In this document: one piece after another, positions 35,783 through 44,732 of the stretch
Position numbering within the stretch: the first letter of the stretch is position 1
Layout: every line of letters starts with the position of its first letter
From: Mobilitalea sibirica
GTDB taxonomy: Bacteria > Bacillota > Clostridia > Lachnospirales > Lachnospiraceae
Length of the DNA stretch: 64,000 nt
Assembly: GCF_015999265.1 (NCBI RefSeq)
Contig: NZ_JAEAGR010000003.1
Span: 124,001 to 188,000, forward strand
Direction of reading: 5' to 3'
Position numbers and translations under genes: made by a program
Notes under the pieces: model-generated
Databases searched by the model: none
Seen by the model: only the letters and a program-made list of their open reading frames with translations
Told to the model about the DNA's origin: nothing

Positions 35783-37363
35783 TTGAATACAATTACGAAT
35801 CCAATTTTAAAGGGCTTTAATCCGGATCCCTCTATTCTTCGTGTTGGGGAGGATTATTATATCGCTACCTCTACCTTTGAGTGGTTTCCAGGAGTACAAA
35901 TCCATCATTCCAAGGACTTGATAAACTGGAAGTTGATTGCCAGACCATTAAATAGAGTATCACAATTGGACATGCGAGGTGCGTCCGGTTCCGAAGGAGT
36001 ATGGGCCCCTTGTCTGTCCTATGATAAGGGTGTTTTCTATCTGATTTATACCAATGTTAAGCTTTGGACCTATGGCGGAGCTAGGGATCTTCATAATTAT
36101 CTGGTTACAACGACAGATATTACCGGGGAATGGTCGGAACCAATTTATCTAAACAGCAGTGGATTTGACCCATCCCTTTTTCATGATGACGATGGACGAA
36201 AATATCTGGTAAACCAATTATGGGATCATAGAAAAGGTAAAAATCAATTTGCCGGTATTGTATTACAGGAATATTCACCGGAGGAAGAACGTTTGGTGGG
36301 TCCTATTACCAATATCTTTAAAGGAACAGAGCTGGGTCTGGTGGAAGGACCACATTTATATAAAAGAAACGGATATTACTATCTGCTGACAGCAGAGGGA
36401 GGAACCCGCTTTAAGCATGCAGTTACCTTTGCCAGATCAAAGGATCTTTTAGGTCCCTATGAAGTTCATCCAACAAATCCAATTTTAACCTCCTGGACAG
36501 ATCCAACCTTAGTACTGCAAAGAGCGGGACATGGGGATTTAGTGGAGACCCCGGAGGGAGAATGGTATATGGTTCATTTATGCGGAAGGCCGATACCCTC
36601 AAGAGGACGCTGTATTCTCGGTAGAGAGACAGCAATTCAAAAGATGGTTTGGCGTGAGGATGATTGGATCTATCTGGAGGCAGGAGGTAATAAACCACAG
36701 GTAACTGTTCCTGCACCGAATGTTAAGGAAGTGAAATGGGAGGAAGAACCCCATAGAGATGATTTTAACAGCAGTGAGCTAAATATCCACTATCAAACTC
36801 TTAGGATGCCTCTTGAAAAAGAGTATTTATCTTTAACAGACAGACCCGGATATCTGCGGCTTAGGGGAAGCGAATCCTTAGGTTCAAAGTTCCATCAAAG
36901 CTTGATCGCCAGACGTCAGCAGGCCTTTTGTTATACTGCCTCAACCGTTGTGGAATTTGAACCGGATATCTTCCAGCAACAGGCCGGTCTGGTTACAATG
37001 TATGATAACAATAATTTCTATTATCTGCATATTACCTTAGATGAGGAGAAGGGTAAGGTTTTAGAAATTCTAAAAAGGGATGCAGGAGTATTTGACGAAC
37101 CGCTGAAAGAGAAGATCGTAATTAACGATTGGGAGAAGTGTTACCTAAGAGTTGAAGTAGATTACCATATTCTGCAGTTTTACTACTCCAAGGATGGCGA
37201 AGAGTGGATTAAAATAGGGCCGGAATTTGATGCCAGCATCTTATCGGATGAATATACTGAGCCGAACCGATTTACCGGAGCCTTCGTCGGATTATGCTGC
37301 CAGGATTTATCGGGGCAGAGAAAAGAAGCAGATTTTGATTATTTCGAGTATATAGAAAGATAA
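35783..37363 (+). CDS. GH43 beta-xylosidase / alpha-L-arabinofuranosidase
   Basis: This 526-residue enzyme has a GH43 five-bladed propeller followed by a C-terminal beta-sandwich. The catalytic base Asp is in FNPDPSILRVG, the pKa-modulating Asp in GFDPSLFHDDDG, and the acid Glu in LVEGPHLYKR. GVWAPCLSY is also typical. The length and C-terminal domain fit the xylosidase subfamily that removes xylose from xylo-oligosaccharides. No signal peptide is present, so it acts inside the cell on imported products of the secreted xylanase. The start is a TTG at 35783 with AGGAGG seven bases upstream; the ATG at 35765 precedes that site. Confidence 0.94.
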   Translation: MNTITNPILKGFNPDPSILRVGEDYYIATSTFEWFPGVQIHHSKDLINWKLIARPLNRVSQLDMRGASGSEGVWAPCLSYDKGVFYLIYTNVKLWTYGGARDLHNYLVTTTDITGEWSEPIYLNSSGFDPSLFHDDDGRKYLVNQLWDHRKGKNQFAGIVLQEYSPEEERLVGPITNIFKGTELGLVEGPHLYKRNGYYYLLTAEGGTRFKHAVTFARSKDLLGPYEVHPTNPILTSWTDPTLVLQRAGHGDLVETPEGEWYMVHLCGRPIPSRGRCILGRETAIQKMVWREDDWIYLEAGGNKPQVTVPAPNVKEVKWEEEPHRDDFNSSELNIHYQTLRMPLEKEYLSLTDRPGYLRLRGSESLGSKFHQSLIARRQQAFCYTASTVVEFEPDIFQQQAGLVTMYDNNNFYYLHITLDEEKGKVLEILKRDAGVFDEPLKEKIVINDWEKCYLRVEVDYHILQFYYSKDGEEWIKIGPEFDASILSDEYTEPNRFTGAFVGLCCQDLSGQRKEADFDYFEYIER

Positions 37364-37381
37364 AGTAATCGTGATAACTAA

Positions 37382-37668
37382 GCCGCTGTTGTATAACTGG
37401 GCTGATAGGAGAAAAAAGACAGGGTTGTTTCCTATACTAACTGATTTGAATTAAGACGGGACATAAGGTTTCCCACACACACTCGTTGGAGTACACCTTC
37501 CCTAAATTGCTCTGCCTGATACGTACATTCCATGTTCGCATCAGGCAGACAATTTAAAGAAGATGTTCTCCAAATAGTGCATTTAGGGAAATCCTATGTC
37601 CCGTCTTATTATGAATTATAATCAGGAAACAACCCTGTCTTTTTTCGCTCTCTGTTATATAACAGCGC
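37382..37668. repeat. Giant 287-bp palindrome between convergent genes
   Basis: Almost the whole 322-base gap is one inverted repeat. Outer arms 37382-37399 and 37651-37668 match at about 15 of 18. Positions 37411-37433 and 37624-37646 match perfectly over 23 bp. Positions 37453-37474 and 37586-37607 match at 20 of 22. The innermost arms (to 37520 and from 37540) share TTGGAG, TAAATTG and CTGCCTGAT. The centre is about 19 bases. No coding potential is seen. It could end transcription of the GH43 gene and of the response regulator, or be a palindromic mobile relic. Confidence 0.92.
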
Positions 37669-37685
37669 CTTATTATAAAGATTTG

Positions 37686-38372
37686 CTAGGTCATAGTTCC
37701 TTTGATGATCTCGGAGAAATTCATCTGTTTTAAGAGTTTTACAACATCCTTCATGGTTTTCATTTCGAATTTTTTAAGGATGGAATTCACCTGACTTTTT
37801 ATGGTTGCCTGAGACACAAATCTGGTCTCTGAGATGGTTTTATAGGAGTTACCCTCATAAAAACATTTGAGGATCTCAAATTCACTGTTGGTTAACTTTG
37901 AAATAATATTTAATATATAGATAAGACTTTCCTGTTGTGTTTTTAATCGGGTAAACTCATCTATAATTTTATCTGCTACACCGGGACGAAGCATTAATTT
38001 GTTCGCATATACCGTTCGTATGGAGTTTAGAATCTGTGTTATAGAATCGGTTTTAACGATATAATCCATAACCCCTGCACAATAAGCTTGGAATAAAAAT
38101 TCATCTTCCTCGTGTATCGTTAATATAATAACTCTGATATTTGGATTGAAGCTTTTTATTGCATTGGTAGCATCAATTCCTGCGGTTCTGGTTTCCATCT
38201 GAATATCCATAAGAATAACATCAGGCTTTAATTCTCTGGCCTTTTGAATGGCTTCTACTCCGGAGGAGGCTAAGCCTACGACATCCATGTCCGGTTCTTT
38301 AGACAGAATCATGGAAAAATACTCTCTAATATCTGCTATATCATCTACAACTAATATCTTGATCTTATCCAT
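37686..38372 (-). CDS. Response regulator, NarL/LuxR family
   Basis: This 228-residue regulator has a receiver domain with D56 (DVILMDIQM), a Lys in the LTIHEEDEF/IVKTDS region, and a C-terminal LuxR-type helix-turn-helix (NSYKTISETRFVSQATIKSQ). The linker is longer than in most NarL proteins. It lies 191 bases downstream of its likely partner kinase on the same strand. Targets are unknown. Confidence 0.92.
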   Translation of the reverse strand: MDKIKILVVDDIADIREYFSMILSKEPDMDVVGLASSGVEAIQKARELKPDVILMDIQMETRTAGIDATNAIKSFNPNIRVIILTIHEEDEFLFQAYCAGVMDYIVKTDSITQILNSIRTVYANKLMLRPGVADKIIDEFTRLKTQQESLIYILNIISKLTNSEFEILKCFYEGNSYKTISETRFVSQATIKSQVNSILKKFEMKTMKDVVKLLKQMNFSEIIKGTMT

Positions 38373-38563
38373 ATAAACCTCTTTTCTATTGCTGTTTGTT
38401 CGCGGTTTCTATTAAACATCAATCTATAATTCACTTGTTATCATAAGTTAAATGTAAACATAACAGAAATATTAATTACATAGAATAAGGCATCAATATT
38501 CTGTTAAGTATTTTCTTATTCATAACTTTTACCACATAATATCAATTATAATACAAGGAGATG

Positions 38564-40099
38564 CTATTTTGTACTCCTGGGTAACAGAATCTCAACATTG
38601 GTATATTCACCGGGTTTACTTTTAATACGGATATGGCCAAAGTGAGAATTGATAACTCGAAACACATAGGATAATCCTATTCCCCAATTGTTTTGCTTTG
38701 ATTTCGTAGAAAAATAGGGATTAAAGATCTTATTAAGTAATCTCTTGGGTATTCCACAACCACTATCTTGTATGGATAAATAAATCCAATCCTTACTGGA
38801 ATCAACGATAATGTTAATTGTTGCATTACTGTTTTCACGGCTTTTAATAGCATCGATTGAATTGGTAATCAGATTAGCAATTACCTGCGTCATATGATAC
38901 ATGTCAAAATTACAAAACACATTGGTATCATGATATGTTTTCGTTACAGTAATGTATTCAGGGATAGCGGTTTCACTCAGTGCCGTTTCAACAGCGTCGA
39001 TTAAATTGTTTTTAATTGTGCGCATCTTTAATTCACGGATATTATCCAGTGCTTTAGAGATAGCATTCATGTGACTGTCGCTTAGGGCTAATATTTTCTC
39101 CAGTTTTTTCTGTCCCTCAGATGTTCCATAATTATGAATAGCTTCCTGAGCTAAAATCTTCATATTAAACATCACATTCTTATTGGAATGCAGTACATCC
39201 TTTAAGTTGGAATTTAATGAACTTAAATTTTTCTTTATGGACCGTTCTTTAATTCCGTTAATCAGACTATCCGTCTTAAACTTAATCGTAATATACAATA
39301 TGATCATTAATATGATTAAGGACAGTACCGGCATTGCTGTTGCATAATAGGTAGGAACGATTACGGCCAGCTTATAGCGCCAAAAGGCTGAGCTGAACAC
39401 AGAATTAACCGAGGTTTTAAAAGCTCCTGTAAAGAAAACCATGAAAAATATCGAGTTTAGCAGGCTTAAGCTTAAGGCTAGGCCAAGAAGCTGTTCTGAA
39501 AAAAAGGTGATTTTATTCTTTCTGTGGCTAAGGATTAGTAATACAACGGGGTATAATAGGTAAAGGAAAGCAATACAAACCATAATAAAATCGGTAATGG
39601 TTACAAGTCTGATCCACAATAATTTACTGCTTTCATCCTGTAGAGAATGTCGAAATAGGTAGAAATTATAAGCTGTATTCGGATGATAGAATACATAATA
39701 TAGGATGGGATATGCAACCAGTCCTAAATATCTGATAAAATGTCCAACCGGTTTGATTCCCTGATGTTTGCTTTTTACATTGGTACTAAATGTTATAACG
39801 AACAGCATTATGGCAATCAGATAAGTAATAATTCCTAAGTTTCGAAGTATTAGCAAATTGCTGAGAGGAAGTCTAAAAACCTGACTTAAGAACAGAAACA
39901 TCTTGTATTCAATCCCACTATATACATAATAGGATGGAACCAGATAATTACTGCTTTTGTATATTTCGGAAACGATGGTAAACATAGAGATGCTCATTCC
40001 CAAAACCATAAGAATAAATAGAAGATTATTACGATTCTTATAATTTCGGATAGCAAGAACGATTGAGAAAAATATCATAAAAATAATAGTAAGAGCCAT
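38564..40099 (-). CDS. Membrane sensor histidine kinase with GHKL ATPase
   Basis: This 511-residue protein has an N-terminal region of about seven membrane segments (1-300) and a cytoplasmic kinase core. The probable phospho-acceptor is the His of KDVLHSNKN. The ATPase shows the N box NLITNSIDAI, the G1 box DSGCGIP, NPYFSTK and the G2 box NWGIGLSYV. It resembles the AgrC/LytS-like kinases that read signals inside the membrane. The start at 40099 has GGAGG four bases upstream, a short spacing; a TTG frame extends further but lacks a ribosome site. A -10-like TATAAT (complement of 40182-40187) lies upstream. Confidence 0.88.
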   Translation of the reverse strand: MALTIIFMIFFSIVLAIRNYKNRNNLLFILMVLGMSISMFTIVSEIYKSSNYLVPSYYVYSGIEYKMFLFLSQVFRLPLSNLLILRNLGIITYLIAIMLFVITFSTNVKSKHQGIKPVGHFIRYLGLVAYPILYYVFYHPNTAYNFYLFRHSLQDESSKLLWIRLVTITDFIMVCIAFLYLLYPVVLLILSHRKNKITFFSEQLLGLALSLSLLNSIFFMVFFTGAFKTSVNSVFSSAFWRYKLAVIVPTYYATAMPVLSLIILMIILYITIKFKTDSLINGIKERSIKKNLSSLNSNLKDVLHSNKNVMFNMKILAQEAIHNYGTSEGQKKLEKILALSDSHMNAISKALDNIRELKMRTIKNNLIDAVETALSETAIPEYITVTKTYHDTNVFCNFDMYHMTQVIANLITNSIDAIKSRENSNATINIIVDSSKDWIYLSIQDSGCGIPKRLLNKIFNPYFSTKSKQNNWGIGLSYVFRVINSHFGHIRIKSKPGEYTNVEILLPRSTK

Positions 40100-40282
40100 A
40101 TATCCTCCAAAGTTCCATCTTCTAACACGTTTTCGTGTAAAGGTTTGCTTTACTTTACGTAAAATAAAGTATTCCAAATATATTATATCACAGATTGTGA
40201 CAAAAAAAAGGTGTATAAAATATACAACTAATTGGGTGGTTTTTACTTATATGATGCGTAGACGGTTGATAAGATTTCTATC

Positions 40283-40310
40283 TTACATTTAGATAAATAG
40301 ATGATATAAT
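40283..40310 (+). promoter_or_regulatory. Orphan promoter candidate
   Basis: TTACAT (40283-40288), a 16-base spacer and a perfect TATAAT (40305-40310) point towards a strong terminator at 40420-40460 with no ORF between. Confidence 0.4.
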
Positions 40311-40316
40311 AAGCTT

Positions 40317-40460
40317 AACTTAGCTGCTGTCTTATTTTCAACTAGTTTCAAGACGAGAATTATGGATAAGAGGCAGCTATGATTAAATTAATCTCTTGAT
40401 CCCCTAAATATATACATAGAAAAAGTACTGTTCATGGACAACCATGAACAGTACTTTTTT
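40317..40460 (+). ncRNA. Candidate small RNA
   Basis: The predicted transcript of about 145 bases would start behind the promoter at 40283-40310 and end at a terminator with a perfect 18-bp stem. Within it, AGCTGC-TG-TCTTAT pairs with ATAAGA-GGCAGCT to form another stem of about 12 bp. There is no ORF of note. The flanking genes are divergent, so the terminator belongs to neither of them, which is the main reason to propose a separate transcript. Confidence 0.35.
40420..40460 (+). terminator. Strong orphan terminator
   Basis: A perfect 18-bp stem (40420-40437 with 40442-40459), a four-base loop and T6 at the end. It lies between two divergent genes. Confidence 0.88.
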
Positions 40461-40588
40461 GCGCCCAAGATTAAGCGTGCGAATGGTTTGAAGACATTGC
40501 AAAAATTTATCATGTATTAGGTCTAAAATAGAATAAGACATTGCGGTATAATAATTAGGAAAATAAATCGTATACGATGGAAACAACA

Positions 40589-40660
40589 GAACAAATGTTT
40601 TAGTTTTGATTGACAAAAAATAGATATTTTGTTACAATGGCATAGTAAGAACAAATGTTT
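40589..40660 (+). promoter_or_regulatory. SOS-type promoter with two LexA-like boxes
   Basis: GAACAAATGTTT occurs at 40589-40600 and again at 40649-40660. It resembles the Gram-positive LexA box GAAC-N4-GTTC with the last base changed. Between them lies a good promoter, TTGACA (40610-40615), 17 bases and TACAAT (40633-40638). One box is just upstream of the -35 and the other covers the start of transcription, so LexA on both would block the gene for the radical SAM DNA-repair protein. Confidence 0.72.
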
Positions 40661-40680
40661 GCAACCACAGGAGAATTGAT

Positions 40681-42120
40681 ATGGTAATACAGGAGAATAT
40701 GTCCCTTCAGAGAAAACTTGAAATATTGTCAGACGCTGCAAAGTATGATGTAGCCTGTACCTCAAGCGGGGTAGACCGCAAAGGATCTCAGGGAAGTATG
40801 GGCAATAGCGTTGCCTGTGGCATATGCCACAGCTTTTCAGCTGACGGTAGATGCATCTCCCTTCTAAAAATATTATTTACCAATGAATGTATTTTTGACT
40901 GTAAATACTGCATTAACCGATCCTCCAATGATATAGTCAGAGCTTCCTTTACTCCGCAGGAGGTATGTGAGCTTACGATGGAATTTTACAAAAGGAACTA
41001 TATTGAAGGTCTATTCTTAAGCTCCGGCATCTTAGTAAGTCCCAATTATACGATGGAATTAATTCTGGAAACGATCAGGCTTCTTAGAGAAGTGCACCGT
41101 TTTAACGGATACATTCATTGCAAAGCTATTCCTGGAGCAGATCCGGTGTTGATTGAAACCTTGGGATGGTATACGGACCGAATGAGCGTGAATTTAGAAC
41201 TGCCCACGGCTGAAAGCTTGAAAGAGCTTGCGCCCCATAAAAACAGAAAGAATATTTTAAAGCCGATACGTCAAATTCAGTTAAGAAGGGAACATAATAA
41301 GGAATTTATTGGGATAACAGACAATACAGTATCATCTCCAAAGATGATAACTGGTAGAGAAGATAATGATATCAAAGAAATTGTTACAACCAAAACAAGT
41401 CTGGTTCCTTATCAGAAGCCGGTTGGGATTAATCGCAGATATGTTCCTGCCGGTCAAAGTACCCAAATCATTATCGGTGCAACCAAAGAAACCGACTATC
41501 AGATTATGTCTGTGTCACAGGCCTTGTATGATAACTTTGATTTAAAACGGGTTTTCTACTCTGCTTTTATGAATATAAATCAGGATAATAGATTACCTGC
41601 TACCACACAGGGACCGCCACTTCTTAGAGAACACCGGCTTTATCAAGCCGATTGGTTATTGCGGTTCTATGGTTTTCATACAAATGAATTGTTGGATGAA
41701 AAAAATCCCAACTTTAATGTTCTTTTAGACCCGAAATGTGATTGGGCATTGCGCCATCTGGATTTGTTTCCGGTAGAAGTGAATAAGGCAGATTATTATA
41801 CCTTACTTCGTGTTCCTGGAATTGGTACAAACTCAGCCCGTAGAATTATTATGGCGAGAAAAAGTGCGGTACTTGATTTTAAGGATTTAAAGCGTCTGGG
41901 AATTGTTTTAAAGCGGGCAGTTTATTTTATCACCTGTAATGGTAGAACGATGTATCCAATTAAAATAGATGAGAATTTTATTACCAGACAGCTTCTGTCT
42001 ATAAAAGACAGGCTGCCCTTTGGTATTGATAAAGATATTACTTATCAGCAACTTTCCTTGTTTGATGATGTTAACTTCCAAATTAATCCAAGCCAAGCCA
42101 TGAAAATTGCAAATATATAG
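40681..42120 (+). CDS. Putative DNA modification/repair radical SAM protein
   Basis: This 479-residue protein belongs to the TIGR03916-type radical SAM family linked to DNA repair. The iron-sulfur cysteines are C70, C74 and C77 (NECIFDCKYCINR). A second conserved region, GSMGNSVACGICHSFSADGRC, precedes them. A helix-hairpin-helix DNA-binding segment (YYTLLRVPGIGTNSARRII) lies near residue 380. AGGAG lies about eight bases before ATG 40681. It is longer than I would expect for the family, with an extra segment around residues 205-240. It is followed by its usual partner. The exact reaction is not established. Confidence 0.9.
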   Translation: MVIQENMSLQRKLEILSDAAKYDVACTSSGVDRKGSQGSMGNSVACGICHSFSADGRCISLLKILFTNECIFDCKYCINRSSNDIVRASFTPQEVCELTMEFYKRNYIEGLFLSSGILVSPNYTMELILETIRLLREVHRFNGYIHCKAIPGADPVLIETLGWYTDRMSVNLELPTAESLKELAPHKNRKNILKPIRQIQLRREHNKEFIGITDNTVSSPKMITGREDNDIKEIVTTKTSLVPYQKPVGINRRYVPAGQSTQIIIGATKETDYQIMSVSQALYDNFDLKRVFYSAFMNINQDNRLPATTQGPPLLREHRLYQADWLLRFYGFHTNELLDEKNPNFNVLLDPKCDWALRHLDLFPVEVNKADYYTLLRVPGIGTNSARRIIMARKSAVLDFKDLKRLGIVLKRAVYFITCNGRTMYPIKIDENFITRQLLSIKDRLPFGIDKDITYQQLSLFDDVNFQINPSQAMKIANI

Positions 42121-42209
42121 CACAATAGTTTATAAAAATTATTGGGTAGGTTATCTTTAATACAATATAATTAGTCTCTAAATATGATAGTTTGATAAGG
42201 TTGGTAGTT

Positions 42210-42989
42210 ATGAGTACGATAAAGATTTTTTTGTGTGAGAACAGCATAGATGGTATCTTTACTGCGGTGTACGTAGCTTGGAGCTCAGGATATGGGCATT
42301 CGAATGTTAAAATCGAAGAAGAATGTGAAGATCATAGTTATTCTAATATGGAACTATTTTCAGATTATATTACGGTGAAAACGGACTATGATTTAGCGAT
42401 GAAGGTCTCGAGATCGATTAAAAATAAAATTTCTGAAGAAGTTTATCAGATTGTATGCAGGGTGGCCCTGTCCAATCATATAGGAAAAGCCGACTTAATT
42501 TATCGTTTTTTAATTCGAGGCTTTCAAATTGGGTCAGGTATTATGGAGCATTTAAGCGAAGAGGTTGTAAGTACGGTTTTCAAAATCAACCGCTATGTTA
42601 GTTATGAAGCACATCATTTTTTGGGATTTGTCCGTTTTTCAAAACAGGAGTCCGGTTTACTTACATCGGTGATTCACCCCAAAAATAATGTATTATCTTT
42701 GATTTCTTCTCATTTTGCAGATCGATTATCCAATGAAAAATTTGTCATATATGATGAAAATCGTAAAACAGCCTCCGTTCATATTCCGGGCAGACCTTGG
42801 TTTATTGTACAAATATCGGATTATAATGTTAATCTCTTTGAAGACATTTCTTGTGAAGAGGATGAGTATCAAGACTTATGGAAGACTTTTTTTGATAGTA
42901 TCGCAATAAAGGAACGAACCAATCCTAAATTACAACGTAATAATCTTCCTTTGCGTTTTCGTGGTGATATGACTGAATTTAAACCATAA
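42210..42989 (+). CDS. TIGR03915-type putative DNA metabolism protein
   Basis: This 259-residue protein matches the uncharacterised family that accompanies the radical SAM DNA-repair protein (start IKIFLCENSIDGIFTAVYVAW; YEAHHFLGFVRFS; C-terminal HIPGRPWFIVQISD). The pair is thought to act together on damaged DNA, but the chemistry is unknown. The ATG at 42210 is chosen with AAGGTTGG as a weak ribosome site; a TTG 18 bases earlier is possible. It is 89 bases after the radical SAM gene and probably shares its LexA-controlled promoter. Confidence 0.87.
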   Translation: MSTIKIFLCENSIDGIFTAVYVAWSSGYGHSNVKIEEECEDHSYSNMELFSDYITVKTDYDLAMKVSRSIKNKISEEVYQIVCRVALSNHIGKADLIYRFLIRGFQIGSGIMEHLSEEVVSTVFKINRYVSYEAHHFLGFVRFSKQESGLLTSVIHPKNNVLSLISSHFADRLSNEKFVIYDENRKTASVHIPGRPWFIVQISDYNVNLFEDISCEEDEYQDLWKTFFDSIAIKERTNPKLQRNNLPLRFRGDMTEFKP

Positions 42990-43178
42990 TCAGACAGATT
43001 AAACTCTAATATATAGCATATATATCTTACTCAGAAAAAATTCTTAAAAGTAATATATACTACGTACACTTCAGAATTAAATGTTTGATTTTACAAGCAT
43101 TTTCATAGTAATACATTTAACTCACACTAAATCAATTATTTATGCGATGTTAGTATACATTGCAGAAGGAGGATTATT

Positions 43179-43625
43179 ATGGAGTGGAAAGAGCTATTTC
43201 CGTCTGAAAAACAACCAACCATGACTGAGATTGAAGAGTATATCGGTGGCGATGCAAAACTATTATGGAAAACGCTAATGGACTATATGAATGACGCATA
43301 TAAAGCAAAACCGAAATTAACTTACAGTATATGTTCGGGTAAGCCGGGTTGGAATATTAAATTTCAAAAGGGCGGGCAATCCTTTGGTACTTTATATCCT
43401 GAGGAAGGAGCATTCTCTGTATTTATGGTTATCAGTTATAAATTACATGAAAAAATGGTGGATGTTTTACCGGATTTAAGTACAAAGATGGCCGATATTT
43501 ATAAACAGGCCGGTGATTATATGAAAATTGGAAAATGGTTTATGTTTCAAATAAGAACTAGAGAAGATCTTGAAGATTATAAAACTTTAGTTACTGCAAA
43601 ATTACCACCAAAGTATACAAAATAA
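43179..43625 (+). CDS. DUF3788 family protein
   Basis: This 148-residue cytosolic protein has the DUF3788 pattern: an N-terminal helix, a central SGKPGWNIKFQKGGQSFGTLYPEEG segment and a C-terminal GKWFMFQIRTREDLEDYKTLV. Function is unknown for the family. AGGAGG lies about seven bases before the ATG at 43179. It is monocistronic. Confidence 0.85.
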   Translation: MEWKELFPSEKQPTMTEIEEYIGGDAKLLWKTLMDYMNDAYKAKPKLTYSICSGKPGWNIKFQKGGQSFGTLYPEEGAFSVFMVISYKLHEKMVDVLPDLSTKMADIYKQAGDYMKIGKWFMFQIRTREDLEDYKTLVTAKLPPKYTK

Positions 43626-43766
43626 TCCATTAAAGTATATAATTGTGAGATTTTGAATATTTTGATATGGGAACAAGTTCTTTCGTAAAATCGTATAAGA
43701 ATAAATCAAATAATCTGTGAGATACTAACCACGTAAAAGATTTTTAAATTAATAGGAGGAGTATCC

Positions 43767-44147
43767 ATGAAAAAGAAATTTGGTTTATTATTAGCTTTAT
43801 GCTGTATTTCATTGGTTGCTTTTTCCGCTTGTACTGCTGATGGGGATAATATGAATAATTCCGCTACCGAGGATGACAACAATGGTATGAACGGCGGAAC
43901 AAACGGTACGACAAATGGCGGAACAGCAAACGGAACGGTGAATGACACTACAAACGGCACGAATACAAATGGTACAATTAATGGAACCAATGGTGGTGGT
44001 AATGGCGGAGCGAACGGAGGTGCCAACGGAGGTCAAGGAGCAGCTACAAACGGAGGTACTGACAACGGTACCAATGCCAATGGCGGAAATCAAAATAACG
44101 AAACAAATGGTACCGGTACCGGCAATGGTAATGGAGGAACCAGATAA
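43767..44147 (+). CDS. Low-complexity Asn/Gly/Thr-rich lipoprotein
   Basis: This 126-residue protein has a lipoprotein signal (MKKKFGLLLALCCISLVAF, lipobox FSAC). The mature part is almost only Asn, Gly, Thr and Ala in short repeats such as NGTTNGGTANGT and NGGANGGANGG. No domain is visible. It is likely a disordered surface lipoprotein or spacer. The repeats may make its length vary between strains. AGGAGG lies about nine bases before the ATG. A terminator follows at 44163-44189. Confidence 0.8.
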   Translation: MKKKFGLLLALCCISLVAFSACTADGDNMNNSATEDDNNGMNGGTNGTTNGGTANGTVNDTTNGTNTNGTINGTNGGGNGGANGGANGGQGAATNGGTDNGTNANGGNQNNETNGTGTGNGNGGTR

Positions 44148-44162
44148 TAATGTCACAAAAGT

Positions 44163-44189
44163 AAAACCTGCCATATTATGGTAGGTTTT
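44163..44189. terminator. Bidirectional terminator between the lipoprotein and fur-like genes
   Basis: AAAACCTGCCAT (44163-44174) pairs with ATGGTAGGTTTT (44178-44189) with one wobble. T-rich tails follow on both strands. It overlaps the last codon of the Fur-family gene. Confidence 0.7.
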
Positions 44190-44607
44190 ATTTGTGTCTT
44201 TTTGTATTGATCTGTTTACGACCGGCACAATTTTTACATATACCTGATATCTGTATTTGGTGTTTTTGTATGATAAAGCCTTCTTCTTCCATTGCAGTTT
44301 CAATATCGTGGATAGGGCAGGATGGAAGATCAAACATTTTATTACATTGATCACACATTACATAATGCTTATGTTCATTTTGGTCAGCTTTAATCCGATA
44401 GAATATCTCATTATCATGAAAATGATATTTATCGATCAGATCTTGCTTAAGAAGTATATCTATATTACGATAAATTGTCGATTTTGCTATAGATGGGAGT
44501 TTTTCAATTACTTTATTATAAATTTCATTGATAGATATAGGTCTATCTGCTTCCATTAATATAGATAAAATTAATTGTCTTTGTTTGGTGTTTCTTTGGA
44601 TTTTCAT
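44188..44607 (-). CDS. Fur family metal-dependent repressor
   Basis: This 139-residue regulator has an N-terminal winged helix (STIYRNIDILLKQDLID) and the metal-binding domain with HKHYVMCDQCNKMFD (C85, C88) and GICKNC (C124, C127), the structural zinc site of Fur, Zur and PerR. Which metal or oxidant it senses is unclear. The gene is monocistronic on the minus strand. Possible targets are not visible in the window. Confidence 0.92.
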   Translation of the reverse strand: MKIQRNTKQRQLILSILMEADRPISINEIYNKVIEKLPSIAKSTIYRNIDILLKQDLIDKYHFHDNEIFYRIKADQNEHKHYVMCDQCNKMFDLPSCPIHDIETAMEEEGFIIQKHQIQISGICKNCAGRKQINTKRHK

Positions 44608-44732
44608 ATTATCTCCATTCTACCAATACATTAAGAAGTCATTCACATTGTGATATAATCCTTGATTTACCACATTAACTCCGTACATCTTAATATAATT
44701 ATTAGGTTATTTAAATCCGATTGTTTCGGTTT

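Noticed and set aside
43706-44354. Long minus-strand frames opposite the lipoprotein gene
   Set aside because: They are shadows of the low-complexity coding repeat (runs of Pro-Phe-Val or Ile-Cys-Thr) and overlap the Fur gene.
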